From Chitinophagaceae bacterium (GTDB lineage Bacteria; Bacteroidota; Bacteroidia; Chitinophagales; Chitinophagaceae), in contig CANCKV010000154.1 of the NCBI GenBank assembly GCA_947378615.1, positions 1-7,221 on the forward strand: a stretch of DNA of 7,221 bases, read 5' to 3'. The notes under the pieces were generated by a model that had not been told where the DNA came from, did not search any database, and saw only the letters and a list, made by a program, of their open reading frames with translations. The position numbers and the translations under genes are program-made. Positions 6,587 through 7,221 of this stretch are shown in pieces; position 1 is the stretch's first letter; every line of letters starts with the position of its first letter.

Positions 6587-6698
6587 CCAACACAAAGACT
6601 CTAAGACACAAAGGCACTGAGTCAAATTTAATTTTCCTGTTTATTTTTTCTTTCCCTTTTGCTTTGTGATTCTTAGCGTCTTTGTGTCTTAGTGTTGG
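6587..6698. repeat. ACACAAAG-type hairpin repeat, copy 2
   Basis: This is a complete unit of 112 bp. The left arm begins CCAACACAAAGACTCTAAG and the right arm ends GTCTTTGTGTCTTAGTGTTGG, an inverted match with small offsets. The centre is T-rich. Positions 6620-6693 are identical to 6763-6836 of the next copy, so the two arose by recent duplication. Confidence 0.85.
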
Positions 6699-6729
6699 GA
6701 ATAAATCTTTGACTTCCTTTTTATCTTTT

Positions 6730-6836
6730 CCAACACGAAGACTCTAAGACTCAAAGGCAATAAGTCAAATTTAATTTTCCTGTTTATTTTTTCTTTCCCT
6801 TTTGCTTTGTGATTCTTAGCGTCTTTGTGTCTTAGT
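6730..6836. repeat. ACACAAAG-type hairpin repeat, copy 3, interrupted at its right end
   Basis: This is a direct repeat of 6587-6698 at an offset of 143 bp. The left arm has several substitutions (CCAACACGAAG) but the last 74 bases are identical to copy 2. The expected terminal GTGTTGG is missing: identity stops at CTTAGT (6831-6836), two bases before the GTGCC that starts the group II intron. The final arm was probably interrupted by that element. Confidence 0.8.
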
Positions 6837-6838
6837 TT

Positions 6839-7221
6839 GTGCCATGAAGTTCAGCTTAAGAAACTGAACGTGTTTTAATGGAGATGATACAGCGATAAGG
6901 AAGTGAACTTATTGTGAGGTATCGGCAACGCTGTGCAGGCGGGGTTGTCAAACCACTCTTAGCTGCAAAAGGTGTAAACTGCTTGTGGTGAACGTTAAGA
7001 GAAAAGGCTGGTAAACAGTCAGGTAATCTGTTGGGAGGTGACCGCAAGGGAATCGTCGATGAAGTATCGAAACACACCTTATGGAGAAAACCAACTCGTG
7101 CTAAGGAGTAAGGGACAAGCATGACGGCAACCTGTTTACTGGTCATGTCTCCGTCGGTATTCAGGCGACACGAACCAACGGAAGGCTCCGTTAAAGAACT
7201 TGGGAGAGCCACCTGTAAGGG
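6839..7221 (+). mobile_element. Group II intron, 5' part (ribozyme domain I), continuing past the window
   Basis: The segment is GC-richer than its surroundings, non-coding and rich in short stems, with the wording of bacterial group II intron domain I. It starts GTGCC (consensus GUGYG), then a hairpin GTTCAG/CTGAAC (6849-6854 with 6864-6869). It includes GGAAGTGAACTTATTGTGAGG, GGTATCGGCAACGCTGTGCA, AACCAACTCGTGCTAAGGAG, the stem CATGAC/GTCATG (7120-7125 with 7142-7147), and AACGGA/TCCGTT closed by AGGC (7177-7192). From memory these phrases are shared with Bacteroides-type introns. The intron-encoded reverse transcriptase/maturase in domain IV and the catalytic domain V would lie to the right of the window. 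The element is opposite in strand to every gene here. The minus-strand open frame across it (7212-6856) is an artefact of structured RNA. Whether it is full length cannot be seen. Confidence 0.8.

Noticed and set aside
6856..7212. Minus-strand 118-codon open frame
   Set aside because: It covers structured group II intron RNA on the opposite strand. The open frame reflects composition, not coding.

Overview
The window looks like chromosomal DNA from a member of the Bacteroidota, possibly a Chitinophagaceae- or Sphingobacteriia-like lineage. The DNA is AT-rich, and most starts have A/T-rich leaders without a clear Shine-Dalgarno sequence. There is a long hybrid malic enzyme, and the intergenic regions carry the ACACAAAG-type hairpin repeats typical of this phylum. 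The lineage is an inference from these traits, not from a search.

All recognisable protein genes lie on the minus strand, so they read from right to left. From the right: a group II intron RNA (6839 to the window end, plus strand, cut by the edge) begins inside the second of two ACACAAAG hairpin repeats (6587-6836). A 390-bp AT-rich leader region holds a plausible promoter and palindrome. Then comes maeB (6198-3859), a full-length malic enzyme with a phosphotransacetylase-like tail, which makes pyruvate from malate. Next is a repeat-bearing spacer (3457-3858), followed by a small two-gene unit. That unit is a 48-codon reading frame out of phase with its strong ribosome binding site (3439-3294), with its stop directly abutting the start of a 227-residue protein of unknown function (3293-2610). 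The unit ends at a clear intrinsic terminator (2440-2467).

Two diverged copies of another repeat (2220-2341 and 3658-3788) bracket this unit in direct orientation. After another repeat-rich spacer come two neighbouring NAD-dependent sugar-nucleotide epimerase/dehydratase genes (1883-831 and 586-1, the second cut by the window edge). Both resemble the CDP-paratose 2-epimerase branch of the extended SDR family. They probably belong to a surface-polysaccharide or glycan pathway continuing to the left.

The best leads are the out-of-frame small gene with its A7 run, the group II intron seated in a hairpin repeat, the Tyr-to-Phe change in the active-site motif of the complete epimerase, and the direct repeats around the unknown-function unit. 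I saw no CRISPR array, tRNA, rRNA or complete insertion sequence.
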